Shown here one piece after another: positions 1-20,242 of a stretch of 64,000 nt of DNA. The position numbers were made by a program, and so were the translations under genes. The notes under the pieces are model-generated. The model was given only the letters and a program-made list of their open reading frames with translations. It searched no databases and was not told the origin of the DNA. Source of the DNA: Prochilodus magdalenae (Eukaryota; Chordata; Actinopteri; Characiformes; Prochilodontidae); assembly GCA_024036415.1 (NCBI GenBank), contig JAMWET010000588.1, positions 166,434-230,433 of the forward strand. The letters are read 5' to 3'. Within the stretch, counting starts at the first letter, position 1. Each line of letters begins with the position of its first letter.

Positions 1-3000
1 TGAATGAGGTTTTTGGCCTCTCCTGTAAAGTTGCCGTTTTGGAGATACTTGTTTTTCTTTGGACAGCGACGATATACAAAAACATATTTTATAGGGTACT
101 TCCTATTGAAACACATATGTCCCAGACTGCTAAATTTCAACCACTAAATATAGCTAACAATATTAAAAAATTAATTAAATACATTTTGTTTTCTATTTTT
201 GCAGTGTTTCTGTTTTTTTTGTTCAATTTGTAAATAAAAATAAATAATATAAAACCTTTATTTAACTAATACTGCACAGATATATTTTCATGTCTCACTG
301 TTTTACATGGGTCCCAAGGTCTGAAAATCAGTGTGTGACATTATGAATTATCACTACTGAAACAAAGTGGCTTACATACCTACACACTTACTTGTAGCCT
401 CCATCCTATATTAAAATTATATTTCAAACTATTTTAAAGTATATTATTTAGTAGCAGCACAGTAACAAATAGAACATTAACCAGATGCCAAATTGCATCC
501 TCAAAATCTGTAGGTGGGAAGGATGGGGGTTTTAGTACTTTGAGAACCTCAGGTCAAAGCACGACTAAATTTCACTGAACACATGTTATGCATAAACTAT
601 AGTCTCTCTGAAAGCAGTAAATAAAAATGACAGGAAGCGTCTCGATATTAACATCATTGTTTGGAACAGTTTGTTTCTTTTAAACGCTTCAGAGTAACAT
701 TAATCTTTGACAGAAAAGAATCGGGAGATATTTTGAGCTCATCAAACAGACAAATAAGGGATATTAAAAACAGTGGAGCAAATCCCAGTTCAGCCCTTGT
801 GTATAGTAGTAAGATTATAAGCTTCACTGTTTCATAAACGCATTAAAATAAGGATATTAGAAGACCAATACTCACTCGCAAGCCCTAAAAAGGGGAGTGT
901 CCTATGTAATACTCAGTTTTGAGTTCAGTGCTAATAGGTTTGCAAGAGGAAATCTTAGTTGGAGGGTTCATGCCAAGACTGTAGATCTGACGGTCCATAG
1001 TGGGGTTTAAATAATCACTATATTAAATTCTTCTCTCCTATCAATAATCTGTGTTCCTAAAATACCTCTGTTACAGCAGACTGAGGTGTGTAAGCGTGAG
1101 TGTGTCTGGTGTGCGTGTCCTCGGGTAAGTACAAGTGATTTACCAGTATTCTGTTTTTTTTCCACACCCTTATGTAGACAAGTGCCGCCCCCTGTTCTAT
1201 GATTGGCTAATAGTCCTTCATTACAAGCCAATGCTAAATCAGGGGTGCGAGGCTTGACTGAATAAGGGGATCAACACATGTGACATCAATCAAATTAAAT
1301 CAAGCCAAATCCAGTGGGCGGCTCATTGAATTTCAGAGCTGCTATAATTACTCTACTCGCGCTCTATTGCAGGTACAACAAAACCTTCCTAATATGGCTC
1401 CTCATACGCCAGTTAAAATTCACTCACTGAAAAATACACAAAACTGAATTAACTACATTCACAAACAATCCAGAGGTGCCATTTTGTTGTTTTGGTTTGA
1501 AGTAGAAAGCCCAGCATATATATTTCCAAAAGACCAGCCTTGCATTAGATATACAATTAATAAATCATACACATCCACATTAATGTAGGCCAATTACAAG
1601 CTACAACAGCACTAGGACAGGGCCTTAATCCATGTGCTGCAACGTAAAACAGAAGATACGTTTTAGCCATGCTTTATAACATCAGGTCTAAAAGCTCTAT
1701 TAGCAGCAGCTTCAGATGAAGGACAAACTCGCTCTCCGCTTTGCCACTCTATCAATCTTAAATCGGATCTCGCCATCTCGCCTCCAGGAGTGATACCATA
1801 TGGCTGTTTTTACACCATTCCTTTAGGGGCCACTTGCCCAAAGCGCCTGTGTGAGAAGGCCAAAAGGGCTCTGGCAGTCTAGCCCGAGCAGAAGAGATGG
1901 ATTGCAAGTCAGCCTCCAGTCAGCGGACCGGGCTCATGCCCAAAGACACACCTGGTGCACAGCACAATGCACATTACTCGTCATGTATCCAGCGACCTTA
2001 AGGTCGCCCAACTCACAACCTCATGCTCACGTAGCACTTACAGGTATGAACACTTCATCCGATTAAACCATTTTCAGACAGCAGACCAGCAACACGTTAT
2101 ATAGTGGTTTGCCAGTGGTCAGCATCTGGCCTAAATAACATTGCCGTCTTGTGCTTAACAAAATGGTGCTTTGAATCAACATGATTTAAGCACATCATTT
2201 AGTCACACATAAATAAAATACTGTCACTGTCCAAAAAAAGAAAAGCATATTTCAAGCAAAATACCTATAAGAGTTATGTAATCAGTTTTAGAACATTTCT
2301 ATTGATTCATTCTTAACAGTGATGATCTGCTTTTGGAAGAAACTGTGTTTACCTTTGTGTTACACATTTTTATATGCAACATGACACATGTGTGTCATGC
2401 AAAGTCAACGCAGTGTTGGTATATGAAGGAGCCTTACAAATACAGTAGTGGATTTCTAGCCACTGATTTACTCGTGTGTGTGTGAAATTTGAAAATGCAC
2501 AAAATAAAATAAATGAATGAAAAAACCTGAAATTCAAAACCCAAATATATCAGACTATTTACATTATGATGAGGTGGAAAAGTTCAATTGTAAAATAGTG
2601 TGATTGAAGATTGCTTTCTTAAATAAATGATGACATAATTAAGTCATAAGTCACATGATTCCACTGCACCTGATCCATCTGATATTACTTGGCATACAGC
2701 ATATACACAATGGTGAACAGTTGTTACACTTACACCAAACATTTAGGATACGAGCCTACTCCACAGAAGTAGCCAGCTTGTTTTACACAACAGCAGTTCT
2801 CTAATCAATGGGCTCGGGTGGACAGTGACTGGAAACCACTGGCTCACGGATTTGTAATGTTGTTTCAACATTCTGAAAAAAGTGAAATTGCATTTCCAGG
2901 TAACAGGTGGACGTTCATATGGCAGCACAGAGATTTCAGCCTTCATTAGGAGGGCCATTGCTCCTTCTGCACAGCATCTCTGAACTGCAAGCAACTCAGC

Positions 3001-3394
3001 CATAAAAACATGGCAAATGGCTGTAAAGACTATTCCACACTAAAGGGCTGTGAAGCTTATTCTACTTAAAACTAAAACTAGTTAAATCTCTCCATCGTTT
3101 TATTGCAGCCTCTAATCATGGCAGCCTACGTCATTTGAAGTTTTTGGCTGAACAGCAGTAAATGAACTTAAACTTGAACAAATGTTGTAAATGCACATTT
3201 GTGAACTGTTTGAATGGAAAAGTGGCTATTGGCATGTTTGCTCCTTCAGGACAAACATGAAATGCACCGAGAGGTTAAAAGGAGGCAGTAGAGCAGTGGA
3301 CACCCACACATGGCCATCACCTGCACCAGTGCTCTATCAGCTGATCTGTCTGTTCCACCATATCCCACATTCTCCACCTTAGAGAACAAAAAAG

Positions 3395-3572
<178 letters not shown>

Positions 3573-4790
3573 TCATGCCTGGCTGGCCCGTCAGCTCTTG
3601 TTCCAGTCTCCTCCTCAGATGGATGACTGGGCCGCTGGGTCCTAATGAGCGCTCCTCAGCAGGAGCATTCAGGCAAACAAAGGCCAATATAGACACCAAC
3701 CTCCTCCCAGTGTACCACACCAGCACACCATCCTCAGCACCACAACACTTCACAGCATGCTTTACAGCAGCTGTTGTCTGCAAATTCTCTCAATAGCCTT
3801 TTACCCACTGTACGATTAAACGGTTTCCACTGCCGCATTGTGCCAATCTATGCTGGCATGGACTGAATGAGGGGCCACAAAAATGACATGTGTAAAATCA
3901 GTCGGTGTGTACCTGTATCTTGTTCTGCTGCTCTCAGCATGGCTGGCTAAACATGCTAGTTATAGTTTGTAAGCATTCTGTAACATTACTCTCAGCCTTA
4001 CAGAGGATACATGGCCCGGCAGAGCAGTGCCAGCCCAGTAGTAAAAATTCTCACTCCAATTGTGCCGGACAGAAATGTAATAGAGGTAGATACACTAAGT
4101 GTCAACTTCCTCATGTCACCCTCTTAAGCTTTTGACTAAGCTTGTGGCCAACACCCTTCAGGATCAGTGGCCATCATTAGGTGCCCTACTGCACAATGGA
4201 TCATTGAGTATTGACATATAGAAGCCACAGTCATCCAAATGACAGAGAGGTCAGAAAAAAGTGTCCACTTCTATATGTCTACCTCACCCATTCAGGTCTT
4301 TGAGGTTTGTTGACTCTAATAGAAGCAGATGGCTACAGGACATTGATGGGTCATGAGACCAAAGTATGCCCCCATGTTTCCATTTGTTATTCCACAAAAG
4401 GCAGAACACAAAACGGTCCTCTCTCCAAAACGGTTCATTTTGATCCAGTTTGGAATCACTAGCAATGCGTGTGCCCTTTGTGAATGTGTGCCAAACGTAT
4501 GCGATCAATGCTTGAATAAATGTCAAATTCATTTGACACCTGATTCATAAGCGTGGAGCATTATTAACAGAGGTTATGACAGAAGAAATCATAGGGTGCA
4601 AATTTCTGCCTGAAGGCATGAAAGGCTGGGAGTGACATGGGAAAGGAGGGGTAACAGGGTGAAGAAGGGGAAAAATGGAAGAAAAGATGAACCCAAGTTG
4701 ATTTTGTGCATAAACACTGGAGTTTGCTTATTATGCAAGCACTATTTTCCCCCTAGGAGCTCATTAAAGTCTTGAGTGCAGCAGAGAGAG

Positions 4791-4980
4791 GGGAGAAAAA
4801 CCCCCTATCACCTGCTAGAGAGAGAGGGAGAGGGACATAGAGAGAGAGATAGAGAGAGACCAGGCAGAGAAATTCATGTCACTGGGAATAGCGATCTGCT
4901 ACTGATGATGAACAAGCCAGTGTCACTGTCACACGCACACACACATTCACACACACATGTACACACACATACACACATTC
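4791..4980. repeat. AG-rich tract followed by a CA-rich tract
   Basis: AG-rich sequence at 4791-4860 is followed, after about 65 bp of ordinary sequence, by an imperfect CA tract at 4930-4978. These are simple repeats with no other content. Confidence 0.85.
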
Positions 4981-5195
4981 TAAACAAGCATGCTGACGCC
5001 GAAATGAACATCACCATACAACCCCCCAACCCCCCACCACTCCAACCTCACCCCAAAACCAACATACACACACATGTGCTTTGCATAGCATGTGGACTGT
5101 TTAAGTATTTAGCTCCTCAAGCTTTCAGACCATCTGCTGAATCACATTTTGAGGCCGGCAATCAGATTAAGAAAAATAAAAATGACCATTTAATT

Positions 5196-6147
5196 TTTAT
5201 TGGATCAAAGCAAATAAATAAAAAAACAATCAGTAAATCAACGGATTGATGAATAAAAGGGAGGAGTTTCGCCTGCTTAATATTCACATATATCTTACAG
5301 TCAATGATAATAAAATTCCTTTATAGTAATTCTGATATAGGTTCAGTGTAGCCACATTTTTTTTTGACCAAAACAAAAACAAGAAGCATTGGTAGCTGGG
5401 CGGGCAGCCTCAGGATCCACACACACAATCACTAAGTATTAACACTGAAATACGGAAATACAGATAGTCAACCAGATTCAGTTAGTCATAGAGTATATCA
5501 TATAGAAACTTTGAAGTTTGTATATATCTATATATATCCAGTATACAGCAAGAGTCTCTCTGAAGAGATCTGGAGATTCTCCAGTCATGAAAGAGCAAAG
5601 GGCCTCCCGGTGAGCGGAGAGGACGGGCCAGAGAGCGGCACAGACGCGACAAAGTGAGTGAAATTAACTGTCAGGACTGAAGGGAAGAGTGCGTGAGATC
5701 TGTAATGTGCATGGAGAGAACGCACACAGAGTAGGACTAAGCGTTAATGTGAGCTAATGGAGGTGGGTTGTCAGGGGACACATGGAGGTTGCGGTTCCGT
5801 GATGATAGACATTTCTTAAAGCAGATGAAGGTGTGGGTGATATGTGCATGGGGGAGGGGCAGGGGGTCAATAGCCTCTGTAGTTTGTTCATTAATCATTA
5901 ATTATCATAATCATAAGTGTAATAAAAAAGTTTTGGCTGTCCAGAGCTGTAGTCAAGCAGCAGAGCGAGCGAGTGTGTTGGAGAGCCTGCCACGCCAATT
6001 CCCTCTTTCTCTCTTATCTCTCTCGCATACACTCTCTGTCATCCACTCTCTCACTCACTCTCTCACTCATACTTCCTCTCTCATTCTCCACAGTCCCCTA
6101 GGCCGGCGAGCTGAAGAGCATTAGTCCCTCCGTGGCGAGCCCCTCCT
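5196..6147 (-). other. cbln1: Probable 3' UTR of cbln1 with candidate poly(A) signal
   Basis: This is the stretch after the cbln1 stop codon read on the minus strand. The first AATAAA on that strand is at 5201-5196 (TTTATT on plus), overlapping an ATTAAA, which would give a 3' UTR of roughly 0.95 kb. Near the stop (5995-6095) there is a CT-rich interval. No long open frame extends from the coding exon. The UTR end is inferred only from the hexamer; transcript evidence would settle it. Confidence 0.4.
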
Positions 6148-12250
<6,103 letters not shown>

Positions 12251-12479
12251 ATTACAGCCCAGAGCACGTGTCTTCAGGACCTGCTGGACGCTACAGCAAA
12301 GTTTCATGGTTTTATAGATGTCATCATTGTGTGTTATTGTTCTGTATGTATGTATATTATTTTTGTCTGCTCGTGTTTTACTGGTGTTGTTTTAATTAAT
12401 GTTTGTTTATTTATTAGCGGGACGCGTCACCGGATCCCCAACCGCTAAACGGAGGACACCTTATTATTAAACATGAACT

Positions 12480-12899
12480 CAGTCAGCTCTGTCCACTCCA
12501 TAATTACACTCTTTCTTTAACTGTATGTCTTTCTTTGTTTTTATCTTTATTCTAATATCTATCTATTTTTTTCTATTCTGTTTATTTACAGCGTTTCTTT
12601 CTTTTTTCTTTTTTTTTTCTTATCTGTATTTTTACTCTTTCTAACTCATTTCTATATATCTTTTACTCTTTCTGTACAGCTCTCCCTCATGTATGTATTG
12701 TGCACTTTCTTTTTGCTCTAGTCTGTAGTTCCTTTCTTTCACCCCAGATATATATATATATATATCACTTTATCTATCTATCTCTGTATCTAGCTCTCCC
12801 CTAAATATAGAAAAACTAGATTTTCTTCTTCTGTATAGCTCCCTCTCTATCTCTCTTTTACTCACGTTTTAGCTTTCTTTACAGTCCCCCCCTTCTCTC

Positions 12900-12946
<47 letters not shown>

Positions 12947-13120
12947 CTCAAATTTCTCATGTTTCTTTATCTTTCTTTATAAGTTACATTCTGTATATAT
13001 CTATATCTCCTATTTCTTTCTATCACTCTACGCATCTTTTTCTTGTTCTCTTTCTTTGTGATTCAGCTTTCCCTATACTGTACTGCTACTCTTTATTTAT
13101 ATCTCTTCATTTTTTAGATT
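12480..13120. repeat. Pyrimidine-rich low-complexity block with (CT)n and (TA)n cores
   Basis: About 640 bp dominated by T and C on the plus strand (TTTCTTTC and CTCTCT runs). It includes a TA tract near 12748-12765 and a pure CT run at 12903-12942. It begins about 250 bp beyond the cbln1 CpG island. No gene. Confidence 0.85.
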
Positions 13121-13155
13121 CCTGTTTAACTGTGGGTGCCTCCAGTAGCGAAGAG

Positions 13156-13204
13156 CACACACACGCGCCCGCGCGCGCACGAACGCACTGGGCGCGCACA
13201 CGCA
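13156..13204. repeat. Alternating CA/CG tract (Z-DNA-prone)
   Basis: Near-continuous alternating purine/pyrimidine sequence of CACACACACGCGC type followed by CGCGCGCAC. CG/CA alternation is the classic left-handed-helix sequence. Another CG-rich stretch follows around 13285-13300. Confidence 0.7.
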
Positions 13205-13566
13205 GCCCACACGCTGGCCAGCTGGGTAACTGGACCTATTTTTGGAGAGCAAAACAAAAAGCACGCAGATACACATGCATACATACGCACGGGCGCGCAC
13301 CCGGTTGAACGTGTACCGCCCCAGGCAGCGTGCGATTCCGGGACCAGAGCGCGCTGCCTGTCTGCTGTCTCCGCCGCTTAGTGCTCGTGTTGTGGCTTTG
13401 CTGTATTCTGCCTGCAGTTTTGGGGACTGATGGAAAGGGCCTGGCGTGGGGGCTCCACCCTAAGAGCCTGCACGCCGTTCTGCCTGCGGAAGGCCTGCGC
13501 CGATCACTCTGCGCCAGCGCACTCCCTACATGACATTTAATAAATGAGATCACCGAGCAGGCGTTT

Positions 13567-13617
13567 GGGTGGGGGGTGGTGATGTTGGTGGTGATGGTGG
13601 TGATGGTGGTGGTGGGG
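13567..13617. repeat. (GGTGAT)n/(GGT)n trinucleotide-type repeat
   Basis: Imperfect GGT/GAT triplets in a G-rich strand. Local simple repeat. Confidence 0.85.
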
Positions 13618-14549
13618 AGACATGGCGAGCTAAACAAGAGCAACGGACGATCTTGACATTTTCAGAGAAACAGCGGCAGCAGCAGCAAAGCATGTAGAGG
13701 AATACATAAGCTGAGGAGTTAATTAAAGGCATGTGGAAGTCATTGAAAGGCTGAGGAGCGCTTCAGTACCACATCACAATCGATCACATTAAGAGGAGCA
13801 AAGAAGAAAACAAAGGGGCTTTTCATGTTGAACCTCACGTATTTCAGCACCTCAGCTGCGCGGACAGCTCCTCAAATTCCTACTCAAGTGTGGACGCGAA
13901 CAGATCAAACAACCAACCAGTTCCTCAGGGAGGTGCTATTGAAGGTCAGGGAGGTTCGGGGACCTAGACACCTTCTGATCGGTCATATGACCAGGGTGGG
14001 GGGCAGATTGAAGAGAACCATCACCAACATTACCAAGTTTTTAGTCTCGGGGGAGGGGATGGGGAGTGAGACAGTCTGAGAGCGCTGTCCTGCGCTGTCC
14101 TGGTTCTTCTTCTTTACACTCACACTCATTTATTATAATGATGATCATCCAATCATCTTTCCTTTATGAGAAGCTCCTCTGCAGCTTCACTACAACAAAC
14201 CCATTTTAGGCACCTCTACTTTAGGAGTGAAGCTGAAGGAAGGAAAGGGGTCCCTCAAATGAATCAGTGTCTTCAAGAGCATTGTAGCACAAGGCAGAAG
14301 ATCTGTGTAAATCTGAACACTGCCACAAACCCAGCATGTTTTGGCTAAACACAACTCTTCCCTTGCAGGTGGGGAGAAACAGGAAATGATAAAAGAACGT
14401 GTTAAGACTATCAGGCACAGTTCGACATGTAGCTGCCAAAAGAACATTTCACAAGCAGCACATCACCTAATGTGTTTTCTCCCGAACTAGGCACACAGCC
14501 AGGAAGCAGTGGGTTCATGAAGGATCTTTTCGTATAGTGGAACAGTTTA

Positions 14550-14886
14550 GAGGATAAAACAGAGAGAGGCAGAAAAAGAAAGAGAGAGATACAATGAGAG
14601 ACAGGTAAAAAGAGAGAAACAGAAATAGAGAGACAGAAAGAGATACAGAGAGAATACAGAGAAACACAGAGAGAGATAGAGGCAAAGGGCAGAGGTACAG
14701 AGATAAATGCAGGGAAAGAAATACAGAGAGATGCAGGGAGAGAGAGTGATACAGAGAGAATACAGAAAGATACAGAGAGACATAGAGATAGGAGGCAGAG
14801 AAAGAGGAGAAAGAAATAGAAAGAGATGCAGAGAGACAGATATACAGTAAGAGAGATACACAAAGAGAGAGTCAGAGAATGAGGGA
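14550..14886. repeat. Purine-rich (ACAGAGAG-type) low-complexity tract
   Basis: About 340 bp of degenerate AGAGA/ACAGAGA units. Long Leu/Ser/Cys-rich frames on the minus strand are artefacts of this composition. Confidence 0.9.
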
Positions 14887-15097
14887 GTGAGTAAGTGGAG
14901 ATATGTGTGTATAGAGTATCTTCACTGTGTGGACACATCCTTCTATCTGTACGTTTGTCTTAACCGTCACTATGCACTCAGATGGATCCAGATGAGTTTA
15001 GACTGAAACACAGAAAGGGTTGAATGTTTTTCCCGTGTTGTTGGGGGAGTGAGGTTGTGTTCAGGAAGAATATGTATATATGTATCTGTATATGTGC

Positions 15098-15501
15098 TTG
15101 TGTGTGTGTATATATGTGTGTGTGGGTGCGCGTATGTGTGTGTGTATGTGTGTGTGCGTGTGTGTATGTGTATGTGTTTGTGTGTGTGTGTGTGTGTGAG
15201 TCTGCGTGTGTATGTGTGTGTGTGTAGGTGTGTATGTGTGTGTGTGTGTATGCGTGTGTGTGTATGTGTGTGTGTGGGTATGTTTGTATGTGTGTGTACG
15301 TGTGTGTGTATGTGTTTGTGTGTGTGTGAGTCTGCGTGTGTGTGTGCGTGTGCATAGGTGTGTATGTGTGTGTGAGTGTGCGTGTGTGTGTGTGTGTGTG
15401 TGTCTGTGTGGGTATGTGTGTATGTGTGTGTACATGTGTGTGTGTGTGAGTATGTGTATGTGTGTGTGTGTATGTGTGTGTGTGTGTATGTGTGTGTGTG
15501 A
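15098..15501. repeat. Long imperfect (TG)n tract, about 400 bp
   Basis: TG repeats interrupted by TATG, TGCG, TTTG and GGTG, with an internal near-duplication of a GAGTCTGCGTGTG-containing segment (about 15197 and 15328). Open frames on both strands (Cys/Val or His/Thr) are repeat artefacts. Strong Z-DNA potential is inferred from the composition. Confidence 0.95.
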
Positions 15502-15669
15502 AACTGATACTTTGAGCTTGGCGGTTAAGTCTGTCTGTATGTAGGGTGGTTGCATGCCACAGCAACTAAACACACAAGCAAAGCAATCCGACGGGAAACG
15601 TCTCGTGCTGCAGCATTATCATCTGTCCTAGCCTTTTTGAGGAACACACACACACACACACAGATCTCT

Positions 15670-16260
15670 CCCTGCGGCTGTAGACAGGCCGATACGTAAG
15701 GCCATTATACAGCAATTAGCATGCAGGCACTTGAGTCCTGAAAACGAGAAGCTAACAACCAAAGTAATTAGTGCGCTAAAATATTTATCACGTTGTAAAT
15801 AAAGCGCTTTCCCTTGGAGCTTCACCATAACACGACATGCTCGGCAGTTGTGTTTTGTTTAGAGTGCCACGCGCTCTTCACACAGGAGAACCCATTCTGT
15901 GGTGTTAATGGAGCAGCACTGAGGCCCTGTCTGCCTCTAGTGAGTCTGGACCCTTTCAGTTATGCAGTACAGGGACAAGCAGAATTCACCTTTAGACTTC
16001 ATAGACTGATACTAATTGCTTTACAGTGAGGCGTGCAACGTGGAATTCATACTTAATGAGGACTTTTCGTCTGTGTTGCAAACATTTGCAGGTGAAGGCA
16101 ACAATTAATCTGATTAGCAGCAAACGCTGTCCACTTCTTTGCCAAAGTAATCCAATCAGGAATGTAAAGCACTGCAAATGAAATTTAACAAATTGCATTA
16201 GACAGTTATTGGCAGCCCGATGGCGGCTCATCGGAAATATAGCTTCCGTCCTGTAGGCAT
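15670..16260. promoter_or_regulatory. Candidate conserved enhancer(s) with octamer and P3 homeodomain sites
   Basis: A non-repetitive, motif-dense stretch about 4-4.5 kb upstream of the cbln1 start. It contains ATTAGCAT at 15715-15722 (the octamer variant ATGCTAAT on minus) and TAATCTGATTA at 16106-16116, an exact match to the palindromic paired-homeodomain P3 consensus TAATYNRATTA. Further AATTAG/AATTAA cores lie nearby. The texture resembles known vertebrate developmental enhancers. Conservation is inferred, not measured, and assignment to cbln1 or znf423 is open. Confidence 0.4.
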
Positions 16261-16269
16261 TTCGCTAAT

Positions 16270-19200
16270 ATGATTTATTAGATGGCTGGCACAGCTCCAC
16301 GCAGCTAGGTGTCCATCAGCGACAAGAGGAAAGGTCAGAGCTGGTCCAGCTGGATTAAGTCTGGTCTGAGTGTACAGCCTGGGCACTCCACTTGATCTAT
16401 AGTGGGTCATAGTGTCTACAGCAGTTCCGTCAAATCATCTGATTTCCCTTAATTTGTTTTCTACTTCGTTAACTTGACAAAAGGCCATACAGAAATAAAC
16501 TAATGAATTAATAATAAACTTCCAGCATAATTAAATGGTACCAATGGAATTAACAAAGCTGGGATGTGTTTTCAGTGGATGCAGCCATTATTGTGAGAAA
16601 ATCATCACTCTAGGAATTCTAGAAGTCCTTAAAGTACTTCCTAAAGAAAATCCCATAGAGAATTAGAAATATCCCAGTAGCACTTACTGAAATTAGTATC
16701 ATCACAGAAGCATTTCCGTTTGTGTTTGGACAGGGTTTTAACATGGCCTGAATATAAGTCCCAGCTTTAATAGTCAAGGTTCACCCACGCCAAGAGTGCA
16801 TTGATGTGTACTGCTTGTTTGTTTTAGGCATATTCGCGGGCTGGCCGTTTTCAAACGCCACTGAATGTGAATAATTGTAAGTGAAACATCTGTTGTCTGA
16901 TACGTATGCTTTTCTGTGCATGGTGTGGCTTAACTAGACTTCATTCTACTTCATTTTGGTGCCAGCTACTTTATTTTCTATTGTAGATATTGTCCATCCG
17001 CAGTGTAGCTGCCCGCAATAGTGATGCTGCATAACCTGACATAAGATGAAGGAGACAAACGTTACTCAGAAGATGCTGAGGGCAGCAAGAAAAACAGACT
17101 GCTGAACAACAAAACATTAGATGACGAGATGATTTCGGTTTCTTCAAGGTGATGTCAGAAGTTTTAGTAACCTGATAGCTAGTGTTAGCATAAGTGTTAC
17201 GAGTGATAGTGACAATTTACATTCTCAGCTTGCTTGAAACCATATCAGAGTTAAAGCCAAAACATTTGTACCAGGTACCAGGAAAAAAAGGCAAGTACAA
17301 GCTAGTCCAGCCAGAACCATGCAGAAGAAAAAACCTATGGTGATATCTCGCCTGCAAAATACCCCCTAGTATTCTGGGGCCCCGTGTTGGCTTCAAGCTC
17401 ACCTGTTGTAGCATTGCTGCTGGCAGAACAATGTTTGATTTAACAGTTCCTCTATTGAAAATGTGGCTTTTCTGGTTATTGGGTTCTGTGGACTTCCACA
17501 CGCTGTGATTTTACACAGCTTCTCATTTACCATCCTTTAGGGAAGTTCATCCTTTCCACCAAGCTCTCCTGCAAGTGTTTTCTGATTTTTAAGTTTGCTG
17601 CAGCATATAGTAAAGGTTTGCAATGTTACCCCAGTCTTATGTACAATTGTAAGGCATTGAAGGACCAGGTGAACCAATCTAGTAGATCACCACCAGACCA
17701 GTCCTGCGCCTGTAGTTAGTTAGAGTGTCAAAGACAGTGAGTGAAGGAGGTCAAATAATGACCTTTCCCTGGCTTTGTGTTTTAGTATCGATTTCCCCTA
17801 AACAACAGCACAATAAGTTTATTTTCAGGGACCCGCAAGATCTTGATTCCAACCTTGGCTGTATCGTTTCCATTTCATACCTTGGCTATGTCACACGAGA
17901 AGATAAAGTACTGCTTTAAATTTACTACACATACTTGATGTCTATGTAATATATTTTGCACAAGGTTCCAGTGTACCCTCTTGAAGACAGCAACTCTAAA
18001 GTCTAAACATTTTTCAGGGCACAGTACATTCCAAAGTCTTATTAACCAGTAATTACCATGAGTTATTTGGCAACTATAGTGGAAATGTTATGTACGGAGT
18101 GAGGAATGTGTAGGGTTTCTTGCTGTGTAGGGAGTTAGGTGAGCTTGTTAGGGAAATGAAGAGGCATTGTGCAGAGCTGGAACACGTACCTTTTAACTCT
18201 GTATAGTTTGTGAAGGATCATGTTAAGTTTCGTTGGTGTGCAGCGTCCATGAATCTGTGCAGACCAGTATCAAAATAATATTTATTAAAGCCTGATATAA
18301 ACCACCTAAGAGTCAGGATTAACTGGGACTAGGTCTGCCCTCATACCCCTCAGCTGAACATGACAAATCTACTCAGTCACCAGTAGCATGGGCTGAAGTC
18401 CCTTGGAGAGGGAAACGGTTAGACCAGTGCCACAACCAGGCTGTGTGATTGGGAACGCAGGCAGAGAGGTCAAAGTGAGGTGAGTGCAGTGGAGCGAAGC
18501 TGTGGGTCATCTGAGAATGCTTAGTGCACCAGTGAAAAAGCTCACTCTCTGAGTGCTGCTTCCACTTAGTCACTCGCTAACACGCCAGGCTGTGAGAGCG
18601 GCTGAATACTACTGAACAGGAAATGTCCTTAGCAGCATCTCACACACAAAAAATGAACCAAGGGAAGCCAAGTCATTCAAATATAAACTTTATTCTTAAC
18701 ATGAATAATGTATGTGCGAACAGAGTAGGTGAATTAATGTTGTAATGAAGTTCATATTACAGATATTTCGGTGTGTTACAGATCTAGTTCTGGGTGTTGC
18801 ACCAAACAGTGTTATTGTGGGGTTACACAAGGACAGTACTTGGGGAATCCTCTGAACTGTGAATGTGTTCTGTATGATGGACAGATTAGTACAGTGTGCA
18901 TGTATGGTTCTAAAAGATCAATTCGAATTAATATGAATAGATTATGATAATAAATGGATGTCCATCATGTCCTGATGAGCGTGATAGGTACCCTATTAAA
19001 ATAGCACATCTTTGGGGAAATGATAAGACAGAGGGTGCTTTGCAGTCCACTTTTGGTCCACGGCCTAGTTGTTGCAAATGTGTTGGTGTGCTGAAGGTGC
19101 TATGTAGGAAATCTATTGAAGCTATTATTTCCTTTAGAATAAAACTGCAGCTCAGGGCTTCTGTGAACCCAGTCCTTTTTAGGAAAAAGAATAATCTGAC

Positions 19201-20240
19201 ACTGTAATACTGTTTACCTTTGGTTCATTCCTAATCTTAAACCTGTAAACGAATCTAACTCCGCTAAAAAGTGTTATCTGGATATGTACAAGCATCAGAA
19301 ATTTAATTGTCAAATTTTAAAAGTATCTTTATTTTGCTTTTAGCCAGCCATTGCAGTAATTTTATGGCCTCACATATAACTACAACACGTATAAATCTTT
19401 TTATAGAAGGAGTCAGACTGCAACTCTTGTAATGCTAATGCTGCTATGCTTTGATTGAGCAGTCCTTCACAGAACACACTTCACGAGAGAAATTTTTAAG
19501 ATGATGTAACCTGTCATATTCTAAACAATAGGGTGCAGCATCCCTCTTCCTCCCCCTTAATTTTTTGCCAGTCTAGAAGAAGAAACAAGTTCAGCATCAA
19601 CCTTTATCACTTTGCTCGCAAAAGTGTCTCCAGCAACAGAAAGCAGTGCTAATGTTATCTCTTTATTACTTTTAGTTTATATCACTTGTTCTTTTCTCTG
19701 CTTAGCCCTACAAAAGCACTGTAAATGTAACAGCTACTTGCCTAGAGTTTCAACCATCTTTGGGTTTTTCTACCTTTCATTGGCAACCTGTCTCTAAATG
19801 ATGTAACCAGTAGCAGGAATTTCCATTGAAGTAGTGATTTGTCTTCATCCTGGACGGATTCAACTCAATGCTACAGTGACTCTCTATCACTTTAAGGTAC
19901 AAGGTAGTATCACAAGACAGGATTGTTTGGGGCAAGCTGGTTAGCATGGAAACTTCATATCTAAGGTACATATCTACACAAGACATTTGTGACATACCAT
20001 TAACAGTGTAATTTCCCATCAGTAGTGTTGGAATGCTATAGACAAAATATCTTACATATTGCTCCATTAACCCATTCACCACTGTATAAAATACTCATTC
20101 TAATGTTGTACAGAGAAAAAGGTATGTCATTTAAATACTAAAAGAATAGCTGGTTCAATGTGGCCGTCTTGATACTGTCATTTACACAGATGTACATACT
20201 GTGCTAAGTCAAGAGACTCAGTGGAACAAAGCACTGTGAT
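16270..20240. other. Intergenic DNA, nothing recognised
   Basis: About 4 kb of mostly unique AT-rich sequence without a supported exon, RNA gene or clear transposon. A short phrase, TTGTTTTAGGCATATTCG near 16818, recurs as TTGTTTTGGGCATATTCA near 24029. That suggests remnants of a shared old repeat, too short to classify. Confidence 0.5.
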
Positions 20241-20242
20241 GC

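Noticed and set aside
14978..15573. His/Thr-rich 195- and 170-codon minus-strand frames
   Set aside because: Produced by the TG/CA tract.
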